A stretch of 64,000 bases of DNA from the NCBI GenBank assembly GCA_023480735.1, contig JAMCXB010000027.1, positions 62,001-126,000 on the forward strand, written 5' to 3'. The translations under genes were made by a program, and so were the position numbers. Below the pieces are notes generated by a model. It saw only the letters and a program-made list of their open reading frames with translations. It ran no database searches and was not told where the DNA came from. Origin of the DNA: Bacteroidota bacterium. Its GTDB lineage: Bacteria > Bacteroidota > Ignavibacteria > Kryptoniales > JAKASW01. Shown in pieces: positions 37,877 to 46,421 of the stretch. Numbering within the stretch: position 1 is the first letter of the stretch; each line of letters begins with the position of its first letter.

Positions 37877-38251
37877 ATGGGAACCCAGCAGCTATTGTTG
37901 CTAGTGCTTGTGGCCGTCGTCGTGGCGATAGGAATATCCCTTGCAATAACATACTTCAAATCAAACCAGCAAGACGTGGAGATAAACGAAGTCATAAATG
38001 AATTGAACCATGTCGCGGCATCAGCCCAGGGATGGTACAGGAAACCGAAGGAAATGGCCGGAGGAGGTTCTTCTTTCACCGGTTTCACTCTACAGTCTAT
38101 CGCTCAGCCTGACTCGAATGATATTGCGAAATACTCCGTCGTCTCAGCAGCCAGTGATCTTCTCCAGCTCCAGGCAGTCGGATTTCTTGAATTCACCATC
38201 AGTGTGAATGTTTACCCTGACTCAATAGGACCTTACGACATAGTGAAATGA
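37877..38251 (+). CDS. Small single-span membrane protein coupled to tnaA
   Basis: A 124-residue protein beginning with a strong N-terminal hydrophobic helix (LLLLVLVAVVVAIGIS), then a soluble part containing AQGWYRKPKEM and a Gly/Ser-rich turn. The shape resembles type IV pilin-like or pseudopilin proteins, but the prepilin peptidase motif with Glu at +5 is missing. ATG 37877 follows GGAGGAG. Its stop overlaps the tnaA start by four bases (ATGA). No function can be assigned. Confidence 0.75.
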   Translation: MGTQQLLLLVLVAVVVAIGISLAITYFKSNQQDVEINEVINELNHVAASAQGWYRKPKEMAGGGSSFTGFTLQSIAQPDSNDIAKYSVVSAASDLLQLQAVGFLEFTISVNVYPDSIGPYDIVK

Positions 38252-39642
38252 GCCCTACGATTATCGAGCCTTTCAAGATCAAGTCCGTCGAACCGATAAA
38301 TTTCACGACTCGCGAGTATCGCCAGCTGGCCATCGAGGCGGCATATTACAATCTGTTCTTACTCAAAGCAGATGACGTCCTGATTGACTTTCTGACAGAT
38401 TCCGGAACGGCGGCAATGAGCTCTAAGCAGTGGGCGGCAATCATGGACGGCGACGAGTCCTACGCCGGGTCGCGCAGCTTCTTCAAGTTCGAGGAAAGGG
38501 TGAAGGACATAACCGGGCTGAGCTACATAATCCCGACCCACCAGGGAAGGGCAGCAGAGAAGATTCTATTTACGGTTGTGGGCGGTCCCGGCAAGGTAAT
38601 ACCGAACAATACTCACTTTGATACTACGCGTGCCAACGTAGAGTTTTCCGGTTCAAGTGCAGTTGATCTTCCGATTCCGTCGGCGCTCGAGACAGGCGAG
38701 TATGCTCCCTTCAAGGGCGACATGGACCTGAACAAGCTCGAAGATTTGATAAGAGAGGTAGGCAGAGATAATATCCCTCTCTGCATGCTTACCGTAACAA
38801 ACAACTCGGTCGGAGGGCAGCCCGTCAGCATGAAGAACATCAGGGAAGCCAAGGCCCTGTTGAGCAAACACGAGATTCCTTTGTTCCTCGATGCATGCCG
38901 CTTCGCTGAGAATGCCTTTTTCATAAAACTGCGCGAACCGGGATACGAGAACACGAGCGTGAAGGATATTGCCCGTGAAATGTTCAGCTACGCGGATGGC
39001 TGCACCATGAGCGCCAAAAAGGACGCCTTGGTAAACATAGGCGGATTCCTTGCGCTAAACGACGGCTCACTTGCCGAGAAAGCCCGGAGCCTGCTCATAA
39101 TGACAGAAGGGTTTCCGACTTATGGCGGGCTGGCCGGACGCGATCTCGATGCAATGGCACAAGGCCTCGATGAGGTTCTCGATGAGAATTATCTCAAGTA
39201 CCGCATAAGGTCGATCGAATATTTCGGAGAGAAGCTGCAGAATTCCGGCGTCCCGGTTCTCGTTCCGACGGGAGGCCACGCAGTTTTTCTGGATGCGAAG
39301 AAGTTCCTTCCACACGTCCCCCCGGATGCATTTCCGGGTCAGGCTATTTCGGTTGAGTTTTATCTCGAGGGAGGCATTCGCAGCGTGGAGATAGGCTCTG
39401 TCATGTTTGGAAAGGAGATCGACGGCCGGTTCATGCCTGCACAGCTCGAGCTGGTTCGGCTCGCCGTGCCGAGGAGAGTCTATACACAGAGTCACATTGA
39501 CTTTGCGGCGGAGGCGATAATCGACGTGTTCAAGCGGAGAGACCGGGTTCCGGGCTATAAGATGACTTATGCTCCACAATACCTTCGCCATTTCACCGCG
39601 CATTTTGAGCCGATGAGCATTGAGAGGAACCGATCTATATGA
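38248..39642 (+). CDS. tnaA: Tryptophanase
   Basis: A 464-residue PLP beta-eliminating lyase that splits tryptophan to indole, pyruvate and ammonia. The PLP lysine is K257 in MSAKKDAL. Two positions separate it from tyrosine phenol-lyase. I382 replaces the phenol-lyase arginine (Arg381 in the SMER motif) and matches the VEIG of tryptophanase. H448 in LRHFTA replaces Phe448 and matches the tryptophanase histidine. EGFPTYGGL and YTQSH also match tryptophanase. No tnaC-like leader peptide or tnaB permease was seen; the gene is translationally coupled to a small membrane protein instead. Confidence 0.88.
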   Translation: MSPTIIEPFKIKSVEPINFTTREYRQLAIEAAYYNLFLLKADDVLIDFLTDSGTAAMSSKQWAAIMDGDESYAGSRSFFKFEERVKDITGLSYIIPTHQGRAAEKILFTVVGGPGKVIPNNTHFDTTRANVEFSGSSAVDLPIPSALETGEYAPFKGDMDLNKLEDLIREVGRDNIPLCMLTVTNNSVGGQPVSMKNIREAKALLSKHEIPLFLDACRFAENAFFIKLREPGYENTSVKDIAREMFSYADGCTMSAKKDALVNIGGFLALNDGSLAEKARSLLIMTEGFPTYGGLAGRDLDAMAQGLDEVLDENYLKYRIRSIEYFGEKLQNSGVPVLVPTGGHAVFLDAKKFLPHVPPDAFPGQAISVEFYLEGGIRSVEIGSVMFGKEIDGRFMPAQLELVRLAVPRRVYTQSHIDFAAEAIIDVFKRRDRVPGYKMTYAPQYLRHFTAHFEPMSIERNRSI

Positions 39643-39693
39643 TGGTACCCCTGAAGACGAGTCATTACACACCCATGTCGGCTTGGGGGTGCA

Positions 39694-40401
39694 GTGACTT
39701 TGCCTAATTGTCCCGTCTGCAACACGGAAAATCTGGACTTTTCAATTCGATGCATTTCTTGCGGGAGCTTCCTTCAACAGAACGTTAAAACACTCGATCT
39801 CTTTTCTACTATATACAACATTTGGCGCAATCCGGTCTTCACGCTTCGAAGGATTATTCTGGCGGAACACAAGAATTACACCGTCCTAATTGCCGCTCTG
39901 GAGGCGATTGGGCTCAGCTTCCTTTCGCTGTTCATAGTAAAGGCGGCAGATATCTATTCGCTTGAGCTCTGGAGAATTATCGCTGCCGGCACAGGATTGG
40001 GAATCGTTGTTTTCCTTCCTGCGATTTACCTTTTTCTGATTCTCAGCTATTTGATTCTGCGTCCCGGCAAAAGAGGTGTCACACTCAAGGGATTCATTTC
40101 CGGAACCGTGTACAGCATGCATCCGCTTGCTTTCGGTACAGCGGTTTTTCTCCCGGCAGATGTAGCAGTCTTTGGCCCATACATCTTCTCAAACAATCCG
40201 TCCCCGCAGGTGATAAATCCGCTTCCTTTTTATTTTCTTGGTTTTCTGGATTTAGCAGCCGTCGTTGCATCGGTTGTTTTCATGACGCGTTTGGTTCACA
40301 TTATGTTTGGGACGAAAATCCGGGCGACGCTTTTAAGCGCGGTGTTCCTGTGCGTCTTCGCTGCCGCACTTGAGGTAGCGAAGCAGTTGTTGTTGAAGTA
40401 A
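39694..40401 (+). CDS. Zinc-ribbon plus Yip1-like membrane protein
   Basis: A 235-residue protein starting at GTG 39694 (TTG 39700 is an alternative). A four-cysteine zinc ribbon (CPVCN and CISCG, near residues 5-27) is followed by four to five hydrophobic helices in a Yip1-type arrangement (LPAIYLFLILSYLIL, LAFGTAVFLPADVAVFG). Function unknown. It lies between tnaA and nanE with short gaps. Confidence 0.75.
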   Translation: MTLPNCPVCNTENLDFSIRCISCGSFLQQNVKTLDLFSTIYNIWRNPVFTLRRIILAEHKNYTVLIAALEAIGLSFLSLFIVKAADIYSLELWRIIAAGTGLGIVVFLPAIYLFLILSYLILRPGKRGVTLKGFISGTVYSMHPLAFGTAVFLPADVAVFGPYIFSNNPSPQVINPLPFYFLGFLDLAAVVASVVFMTRLVHIMFGTKIRATLLSAVFLCVFAAALEVAKQLLLK

Positions 40402-40443
40402 TTAAGAATCTCCATTCTAAAAAAGGAATAAAGTCACGAAAGA

Positions 40444-41169
40444 ATGATGGAATATCTTAACTCTATAGCAAACGTGAAGAACGGGTTGATAGTGTCGTGC
40501 CAGTTTGACGCTGACGATCCGTTCAATCACCCCGATTATGTTTCGCTCTTTGCACTGTCCGCGCAGATGGGAGGAGCGGCCGGGATTCGCACCGAAGGGA
40601 AGCAGAATATAGCGGCTGTGAAATCGAAAGTGAATCTTCCCGTGATCGGCCTTATTCAGTCCACTTATCCTGACGGTTCTGTGCTGATTACAGGCGATCT
40701 CAAGGACGTGGACGAAATAATCCAGGCCGGCGCCGATATGGTTGCACTCGACGCGACGGAACGAATCAGACCGAACGGATTGACGGGATTCGAGTTCCTG
40801 CGCCGTGTACGAGTCGACCACCCGGGAACGCTGCTGTTGGCAGATGTCTCCACCTTCGAAGAAGGGGTTCAGGCAGCGGAGCTAGGCGCCGATCTGGTCT
40901 CCACTACACTATCCGGCTACACACCGGCGACTGCACAGAAGAGAAGTGCAGGAGTGGATTTTGATCTTATCGAACGGCTTTCCAGCTCGCTGGTTGTCCC
41001 CGTCATTGCTGAAGGAAGAATACTGCTTCCACGCGAGGCAGCGCATGTTTTTGAGCTCGGAGCCTATGCGGTCGTCGTAGGTGCGGCAATCACCAGACCG
41101 ACGGTAATTACTCAGATGTTTGTCCACGAGATTCAACTTGGTTTTAGAGGCAATGAGAAGAAAGATTAA
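40444..41169 (+). CDS. nanE: N-acetylmannosamine-6-phosphate 2-epimerase
   Basis: A 241-residue (beta/alpha)8 barrel of the NanE family, which interconverts ManNAc-6-P and GlcNAc-6-P. Typical stretches are GLIVSCQ at the start, GIRTEG, LPVIGL, ADMVALDAT, LLADVST and VIAEGRI. No other sialic acid genes are close, so it may serve amino-sugar recycling. The last bases overlap the start of the next gene by 17. Confidence 0.92.
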   Translation: MMEYLNSIANVKNGLIVSCQFDADDPFNHPDYVSLFALSAQMGGAAGIRTEGKQNIAAVKSKVNLPVIGLIQSTYPDGSVLITGDLKDVDEIIQAGADMVALDATERIRPNGLTGFEFLRRVRVDHPGTLLLADVSTFEEGVQAAELGADLVSTTLSGYTPATAQKRSAGVDFDLIERLSSSLVVPVIAEGRILLPREAAHVFELGAYAVVVGAAITRPTVITQMFVHEIQLGFRGNEKKD

Positions 41170-42166
41170 GGTAATTCAATTCGGACTCGGACAAATCGGG
41201 ATAAGCATGGTAAGGACACTCCTCAAGCACGACGAACGCTTTGAGGTTGTTGGCTGTATCGACAGTGCACCCGACAAAGTCCGGAAGGATATCGGAGAAT
41301 TCCTTGAGCCGAAAAGCATTTACAATTTGGCCGTCGTCGATTCCATTGATTCGCTGAAACGGAGGCGAGCCGACATTGTCATTCATTCGGCAGTCTCATT
41401 TCTCCCCGAGGCGGCCGAACAGATCCGGTCGTTGGTCGAGAAAGGCTACAACATAATTACCACTGCGGAGGAAATGTTCTTCCTCCGCCAGCGCGATTCG
41501 AAGCTGTTTAGGAGCCTGGACAACCTCGCCAAGAGAAGACACGTGCGGGTGCTCGCCACCGGAGTGAATCCCGGCTTCGTCATGGATAGCTTAATTCTTA
41601 TGTTCACGGCGCCGTGCTTGTCGATCTCCACAATCAGAGCGGAGCGGATGGTTAACTTGAGTCACCGTCGCCTTGCACTGCAAAGGAAGCTGGGTGTCGG
41701 ACTGACAGCACAGGAATTCCTCGAGCAGGTCGAAAATGGTCGATTCGGCCATATAGGCCTCACGGATTCTGCCGAATTCGTGTCGCATTATCTCGGTATC
41801 AAGTATGATAATATTCGCTCATCGATACAGCCGGTCGTCGCGGACCACGATTACCACGGGGACGAGGTGTTCGTAGCAATGAATCACGTGCTCGGTGTGC
41901 GTCAGGAAGTCGTCGTTGAGAAAGGATCGCAGGCGGTCCTATCCCTGCGATTGACCATGAGAATAGACGCCTCGATCGAATATGACGCTGTCTTTGTAGA
42001 TGGCGATCCTCCTGTAAACGTGGTAATCAATAACGGCATCATGGGGGACACTGCGACAGTTGGTCTTGTATTGAACCAGATCGAGAATCTTCTCGAAACG
42101 GCGCCGGGCTTTCATGATATGGCAGATATGAGAATCCCGCGTTTTGTTCTTGACCGTTTTTCATGA
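41153..42166 (+). CDS. DapB-like NAD(P)-dependent dehydrogenase (2,4-diaminopentanoate dehydrogenase type)
   Basis: A 337-residue protein with a dihydrodipicolinate-reductase-like Rossmann domain (VIQFGLGQIGISMVRTLL near the N-terminus) but a much longer C-terminal half than true DapB (about 250-270). The size and fold order fit the 2,4-diaminopentanoate dehydrogenase-like group of amine dehydrogenases. ATG 41153 lies inside the end of nanE. The substrate is not known; lysine synthesis seems unlikely from the length. Confidence 0.75.
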   Translation: MRRKIKVIQFGLGQIGISMVRTLLKHDERFEVVGCIDSAPDKVRKDIGEFLEPKSIYNLAVVDSIDSLKRRRADIVIHSAVSFLPEAAEQIRSLVEKGYNIITTAEEMFFLRQRDSKLFRSLDNLAKRRHVRVLATGVNPGFVMDSLILMFTAPCLSISTIRAERMVNLSHRRLALQRKLGVGLTAQEFLEQVENGRFGHIGLTDSAEFVSHYLGIKYDNIRSSIQPVVADHDYHGDEVFVAMNHVLGVRQEVVVEKGSQAVLSLRLTMRIDASIEYDAVFVDGDPPVNVVINNGIMGDTATVGLVLNQIENLLETAPGFHDMADMRIPRFVLDRFS

Positions 42167-42273
42167 TGAGAGCACCGTTTGAAAATTCAATCCCGGCGGC
42201 AGCGACGTGAGTCATAAGAAGGGGGTTAGCGAAGCGGGGTGAGAGGGAATAGAATAAGAAGGGAATTCTGCAA

Positions 42274-43536
42274 GTGAAGTCTCGATATGGGCTCTACTTT
42301 CTGTTGATGTCTGCATACGCTGTAATTGTATCGGTTTGGCTTCATGCGTCTTCTTTTACCTCGCCGGGGTTTGTAGCCTTTCTCTGCTTCTCCACAGTAA
42401 TCGTATCGGCCTTAATCATGAGCTGGGCCGCCGAGGCTGCCGAGTTCAGCATAAGCCAGGGGCTTGCCGTTGCCATCGTAGCATTGCTCCAGGTTATCCC
42501 TGAGTTTATGGTTGAAGCGGTAATAGCCTGGAGGAAAGATGTCGATCTCATGATGGCAAATTTCACCGGCTCCAACCGCCTTTTGATGGGCGTTGGGTGG
42601 CCCTTGATTTTCGTCACCGCGTACATCTACTCGAGGATAAGGAAGAAAGAGAAACTCGATGCCATCTATCTTCGTCCGGAGAACATCGTGGAGGTCGCCG
42701 CTTTGTTCATCGCCTCTCTCTATTTCATAGTCGTGTTGTTGAAGCGCGACCTGCAAATTTACGACGGAATATTTCTCGGAATAATCTTTGTCGGCTATAT
42801 GTACATCCTTCGAGTGCTCCCCGAGGAATCGGACGAAAAGAAGGAAGACCTGCTGTCGATGCCGCGTTCTCTCGTGGATGTTGATGACGGCAGGAAACGC
42901 GGACTCCTCCTGGTCGCGCTATTTGCAGTCGGTGGATTGACAATGTGGGCGGTTGCAGACCCGTTCCTGGACAGCATGAAGGAAGTCGCCGCAGCAGCGG
43001 GCATAAGCGTGTTTGTCTTCGTCCAATGGGTCGCCCCGTTTCTTTCTGAATTCCCCGAGAAGGTCACCGCATTTTACTGGGCACGGACCATCCGTCTCGC
43101 ACCCATGGCTTTGCTGAACATGATAAGCAGCAAAGTGAACCAGTGGACGCTCCTCGTTTCGATGATCCCGATTGTCTATTCCTTTTCAATGGGCAGGGTA
43201 TCGACGATTCCACTCGATATTCATCATCGGGAAGAAATACTTCTTTCAATGATGATGACTTTTTACGGATGTTCTACTCTCGCGAAGTTGAAGTTCACAC
43301 GTGAAAACGCTATAATTTTATTTGTGTTGTGGCTTGCGCAGTTTCTCTATCCGGTGAATTTTACGTTTATGCCTCAGCTCCCGTTCGTGGGTAATAATTC
43401 GAGGCTGATAACGTCTGCACTTTTCGGCATTCTCACGATTCTTGAGGTTGCAAGGCACCGGAAAGAATTCCACATTGTATCCGGAGTGAGGGAAACTGTT
43501 CGTTTAGCTAAATCGAGGACTAAACCGGCTGAGTAA
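42274..43536 (+). CDS. Sodium/calcium exchanger-like membrane protein (CaCA superfamily)
   Basis: A 420-residue membrane protein with two homologous repeats. The first alpha repeat contains IPEFMVEAVIAW (near 75-86) and ANFTGSNRLL. The second contains APFLSEFPEKVTAF near 253-266 and NMISSKVNQWTLL. The paired acidic/Gly-Ser-Asn motifs are the ion-binding core of cation/calcium exchangers. The start is GTG 42274. The transported cation is not determined. Confidence 0.82.
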   Translation: MKSRYGLYFLLMSAYAVIVSVWLHASSFTSPGFVAFLCFSTVIVSALIMSWAAEAAEFSISQGLAVAIVALLQVIPEFMVEAVIAWRKDVDLMMANFTGSNRLLMGVGWPLIFVTAYIYSRIRKKEKLDAIYLRPENIVEVAALFIASLYFIVVLLKRDLQIYDGIFLGIIFVGYMYILRVLPEESDEKKEDLLSMPRSLVDVDDGRKRGLLLVALFAVGGLTMWAVADPFLDSMKEVAAAAGISVFVFVQWVAPFLSEFPEKVTAFYWARTIRLAPMALLNMISSKVNQWTLLVSMIPIVYSFSMGRVSTIPLDIHHREEILLSMMMTFYGCSTLAKLKFTRENAIILFVLWLAQFLYPVNFTFMPQLPFVGNNSRLITSALFGILTILEVARHRKEFHIVSGVRETVRLAKSRTKPAE

Positions 43537-43540
43537 TCCC

Positions 43541-44440
43541 ATGAGACCTGTCGGCGAGCGGGTTGTTAAGTTTATCGTGAATCCGGTATCCGGGAACGGT
43601 CGGACACGCAGGCTTTTGCCTCATCTCATCCGGCTCGCCAAGAGACTGGGCATTGAATTCGACCTTCAGCTCACTCAAGCACCCGAACACGCGACTGAAT
43701 TAGCATGCAACGACTCGGGCGAATTCGACGTAGTCGTCGCAGTTGGGGGAGACGGTACGGTAAACGAAGTCGCTGCGGGGGCAATCCGGTCTCAAAAGGC
43801 CATGGGTGTTGTTCCGGCAGGTACCGGAAATGACTTTGTTCGTTCATTGGGAAGACTCAAGCATCTGCATGACTATGTCCATAGAGCCGTTGCCGGAAGG
43901 GCCAAGATGATTGATGTCGGCTCAATCCAGGTAAACGGGAAGGACATGCTATTTGTGAACGGCGTAGGCGTAGGTTTCGATGCCGAGGTGGCGAGAGAAA
44001 GCATGAGCGTCACAAAACTCAGGGGACTCGCCAGGTATTTTTATGCCGTAATCAAGACACTCTCCAAATACAATGCTTCAGAGATGCAGATCGAGATGGA
44101 CGGCGAAATCATCAGCCAAAAGACTTTTCTTGTCGCAATAGGAAACGGAATATCTGCCGGCGGAGGATTCCTGCTCACGCCGAACGCGGCGCTTGACGAC
44201 GGTTTTCTCGACACCTGTATGGTTTCCGACGTTTCGTTTTCACGGGTTCTGCAAGTGATACCAAGCGTTCTCAGAGGAACCCACGCGAAGCACAAGGAGG
44301 TTTCGATGAACAGGGCAAAGAGAATACAGATCGAGAGCGAGATCCCGGTAGCTCTTCACCGAGACGGTGAAATTCCTCCGGACAAAGCGACGAGAATTGA
44401 GATTGAAGTGCGTCCCAAAACACTGAAAATAATGTCATAG
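43541..44440 (+). CDS. Diacylglycerol/lipid kinase of the YegS-DagK family
   Basis: A 299-residue lipid kinase with the nucleotide signature VGGDGTVNEVAAG near 68-80 and the preceding FIVNPVSGNGRT phosphate-binding stretch. GTGNDFVRSLG follows in the usual place. Members phosphorylate diacylglycerol or related lipids at the inner membrane. It starts four bases after the exchanger and is 65 bases before the Rieske gene. Confidence 0.92.
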   Translation: MRPVGERVVKFIVNPVSGNGRTRRLLPHLIRLAKRLGIEFDLQLTQAPEHATELACNDSGEFDVVVAVGGDGTVNEVAAGAIRSQKAMGVVPAGTGNDFVRSLGRLKHLHDYVHRAVAGRAKMIDVGSIQVNGKDMLFVNGVGVGFDAEVARESMSVTKLRGLARYFYAVIKTLSKYNASEMQIEMDGEIISQKTFLVAIGNGISAGGGFLLTPNAALDDGFLDTCMVSDVSFSRVLQVIPSVLRGTHAKHKEVSMNRAKRIQIESEIPVALHRDGEIPPDKATRIEIEVRPKTLKIMS

Positions 44441-44505
44441 AATCTGGCCGATGAATTTTGAAGAAGCGGAACAACGGACAGCCGCTTTCGTGTTAAAAGC
44501 ATAGT

Positions 44506-44946
44506 ATGGCATCAACGAGAAGACAATTCCTGAACCGGATTCTTGGCGGGGGTATAACTGCCATTATGGCATATATTATTTATCCCGTACTCAAGTTTCT
44601 TGACCCGCCGTCTATAAGTTCTGGCGAGCGGAGTAAAGCCTTCGTCGCCACGACCGAGGAGATGTCCTTGAACTCCGCGAAGTTTTTCAGGTTACTAGAT
44701 CGGGCAGCGGTCCTTGTGCGGCTCCCGAACGGAAATTATAAGTCCCTTTCGGCGAAATGCACGGACCTCGGCTGCACAGTCTCCTTCAGACCGGCCGGAG
44801 ATTACTTCCACTGCAACTGCCACGGGAGTGAATTCAGCATAAACGGCAGAGTGCTGAGAGGCCCGGCGGCTCGGCCGCTTGAGGAATACGACGTATCAGT
44901 TGTAGGGGACAAGATATACGTTTCAGCGCCGGTGAAATCGGTTTGA
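44506..44946 (+). CDS. Rieske iron-sulfur protein with Asp in place of a cluster-ligand His
   Basis: A 146-residue Rieske protein with an N-terminal tail-like helix (GGGITAIMAYIIYPVLKFL) after Arg-Arg, as in Tat-exported and membrane-anchored subunits of bc/b6f complexes. Box 1 reads CTDLGC (C85 to C90) and box 2 CNCHGSEF. In the family box 1 is CTHxGC, where the first Cys and the His ligate the 2Fe-2S cluster. Here that His is Asp (GAC). Both disulfide cysteines and the box 2 His are kept. The stop overlaps the cytochrome b start (TTGA). A single C-to-G sequencing error could also explain it. Confidence 0.92.
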   Translation: MASTRRQFLNRILGGGITAIMAYIIYPVLKFLDPPSISSGERSKAFVATTEEMSLNSAKFFRLLDRAAVLVRLPNGNYKSLSAKCTDLGCTVSFRPAGDYFHCNCHGSEFSINGRVLRGPAARPLEEYDVSVVGDKIYVSAPVKSV

Positions 44947-45998
44947 GGGCGATGAAACACAGAACAGCTCGGTTTCTCGAAGAACGGATAAACCTTGGAC
45001 CGGTTCGCGATTGGATTCGCCGGAAGGCAGTGCCGGAACATAAATATTCCGTATGGTATTACTTCGGAGGCCTCGCGCTGTTTCTCATCGTCGTGCAGAT
45101 AATCACCGGGATATTACTCGCTTTCTACTATTCTCCCACCCCATCTAAGGCAAACGAATCCGTGAGATTCATAATGGAGAAGGTCAGATATGGCTGGTTG
45201 ATAAGATCAATCCATTTCTGGGGAGCCAACTTCCTGATTGCTGTGGTGCTGGTTCATATGTTCTCCACATATTTCATGAAAGCCTATCGGAAACCCCGCG
45301 AGGTGATGTGGGTGCTCGGGTCACTGATATTGGGACTGCTTCTCGGATTCGCGTTTACGGGATACCTCCTGCCATGGACGACATTGTCTTACTTCGCCAC
45401 AAAAATCGGGGTAAATACGCCGCGCGTGCTGCCACTTATCGGCAACTATCTGTCAAGGATTATGATGGGCGGATCTGACGTCGGCGCGGCTACGCTGCAA
45501 AGAATGTTCACTCTGCATACGGTTGTCCTGCCTCTCCTTGCGCTGACTCTCATCATCCTGCATGTGCTCCTAAGCCAGGTCTTTGGCTCTAGTGTGCCCC
45601 TTTCCCAGTCGAATTACGACAAGCAGATGAGATTCTTTCCGGATTACCTGCTAAGGGATGCAGCAGTGTGGACTGTCGGTTTGGCGATCCTTCTGACGTT
45701 TGCAACGGTGTTCCCTGCAAGTTTAAGTGCAAAAGTCAATCCTCTTCAACCGGCTCCGGCAGGGACAAAACCGATGTGGTATTTTCTGTTCATGTACCAA
45801 AGTCTCCGAATGTATTCGAGAACGGCTGCTATCGGAAGCATCGCACTCGGCGCCCTCGTATGGATGGCCGTCCCTTTTCTTGACCGTAAGTCCGCAAAAG
45901 GGAAAAAGAGCACATTCTTCACGCTTTTTGGTCTCGCTTTACTGATTTACCTGGTTTCAATGACAGTCTTTGCCGATATCAGCATGAAGATTCACTGA
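44943..45998 (+). CDS. Cytochrome b of a bc/b6f-type complex, PMWY variant
   Basis: 351 residues from TTG 44943 (ATG 44952 is an alternative), with eight hydrophobic helices that fuse the b6 and subunit IV parts. Haem ligands are the His pairs in HFWGANFLIAVVLVH (13 between) and HTVVLPLLALTLIILH (14 between); the second spacing is the b6f type. The quinol-site motif that is PEWY in most complexes reads PMWY at 277-280. The b6f haem cn cysteine position is Leu. It works with the Rieske gene upstream; no cytochrome c1 or f gene is adjacent. Confidence 0.93.
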   Translation: MRAMKHRTARFLEERINLGPVRDWIRRKAVPEHKYSVWYYFGGLALFLIVVQIITGILLAFYYSPTPSKANESVRFIMEKVRYGWLIRSIHFWGANFLIAVVLVHMFSTYFMKAYRKPREVMWVLGSLILGLLLGFAFTGYLLPWTTLSYFATKIGVNTPRVLPLIGNYLSRIMMGGSDVGAATLQRMFTLHTVVLPLLALTLIILHVLLSQVFGSSVPLSQSNYDKQMRFFPDYLLRDAAVWTVGLAILLTFATVFPASLSAKVNPLQPAPAGTKPMWYFLFMYQSLRMYSRTAAIGSIALGALVWMAVPFLDRKSAKGKKSTFFTLFGLALLIYLVSMTVFADISMKIH

Positions 45999-46207
45999 TG
46001 CCGCTCTTACTAATTCAAGCTGCCGTCCAGGATTCATCGGCAATCAAGATACCATCGTTTACCGACCGGTTGAACTTCGCACTCCCAATTATTGTGATAC
46101 TCCTGATCGTCACGTTCTTTCTCCTATTGAAATCCTATTCGATGAATAACGCATCCACTCCTGGCGGCCACACGGAAACAAAGAGGGGTAAGAATACGGT
46201 CAAGTAG
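45998..46207 (+). CDS. Small single-span membrane protein after cytochrome b
   Basis: A 69-residue protein whose ATG shares a base with the cytochrome b stop (TGATG). A single hydrophobic helix (ALPIIVILLIVTFFLLL) is preceded by a short outside segment and followed by a polar tail ending KRGKNTVK. Translational coupling suggests a small subunit of the Rieske/cytochrome b complex. No family was recognised. Confidence 0.68.
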   Translation: MPLLLIQAAVQDSSAIKIPSFTDRLNFALPIIVILLIVTFFLLLKSYSMNNASTPGGHTETKRGKNTVK

Positions 46208-46247
46208 ATACGATGGGTGCGCAAACCTGGGTTGAGAAGAATAGGAT

Positions 46248-46359
46248 GTAACCCCACACTTATGGTTTCTCGCCAAGCCGCAAAGCGAACCGCTCGTCAA
46301 CATTTCTTTGCGTTCTTGGCGCCTTTGCGAGAGAAATAACCCTTTCAGTGAGGCATTAC
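46248..46359. mobile_element. MITE-like element A, copy 2
   Basis: A 112-base copy, identical to the others apart from single-base changes near the left end and loss of 12 bases (between two GCA triplets), which removes one arm of an inner stem. It is flanked by a perfect 9-base duplication GAATAGGAT (46239-46247 and 46360-46368). It stands between the cytochrome b unit and folB, 62 bases before the folB ATG. Confidence 0.88.
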
Positions 46360-46421
46360 GAATAGGATTCGCTCAAATCCTTGAAAAGTTTTCGCCGCCG
46401 TTCTATATTTACAAAAAGCCG

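Noticed and set aside
38248-39642. Tyrosine phenol-lyase as the identity of the beta-eliminating lyase
   Set aside because: The phenol-lyase Arg381 and Phe448 positions are Ile382 and His448, the tryptophanase pattern.
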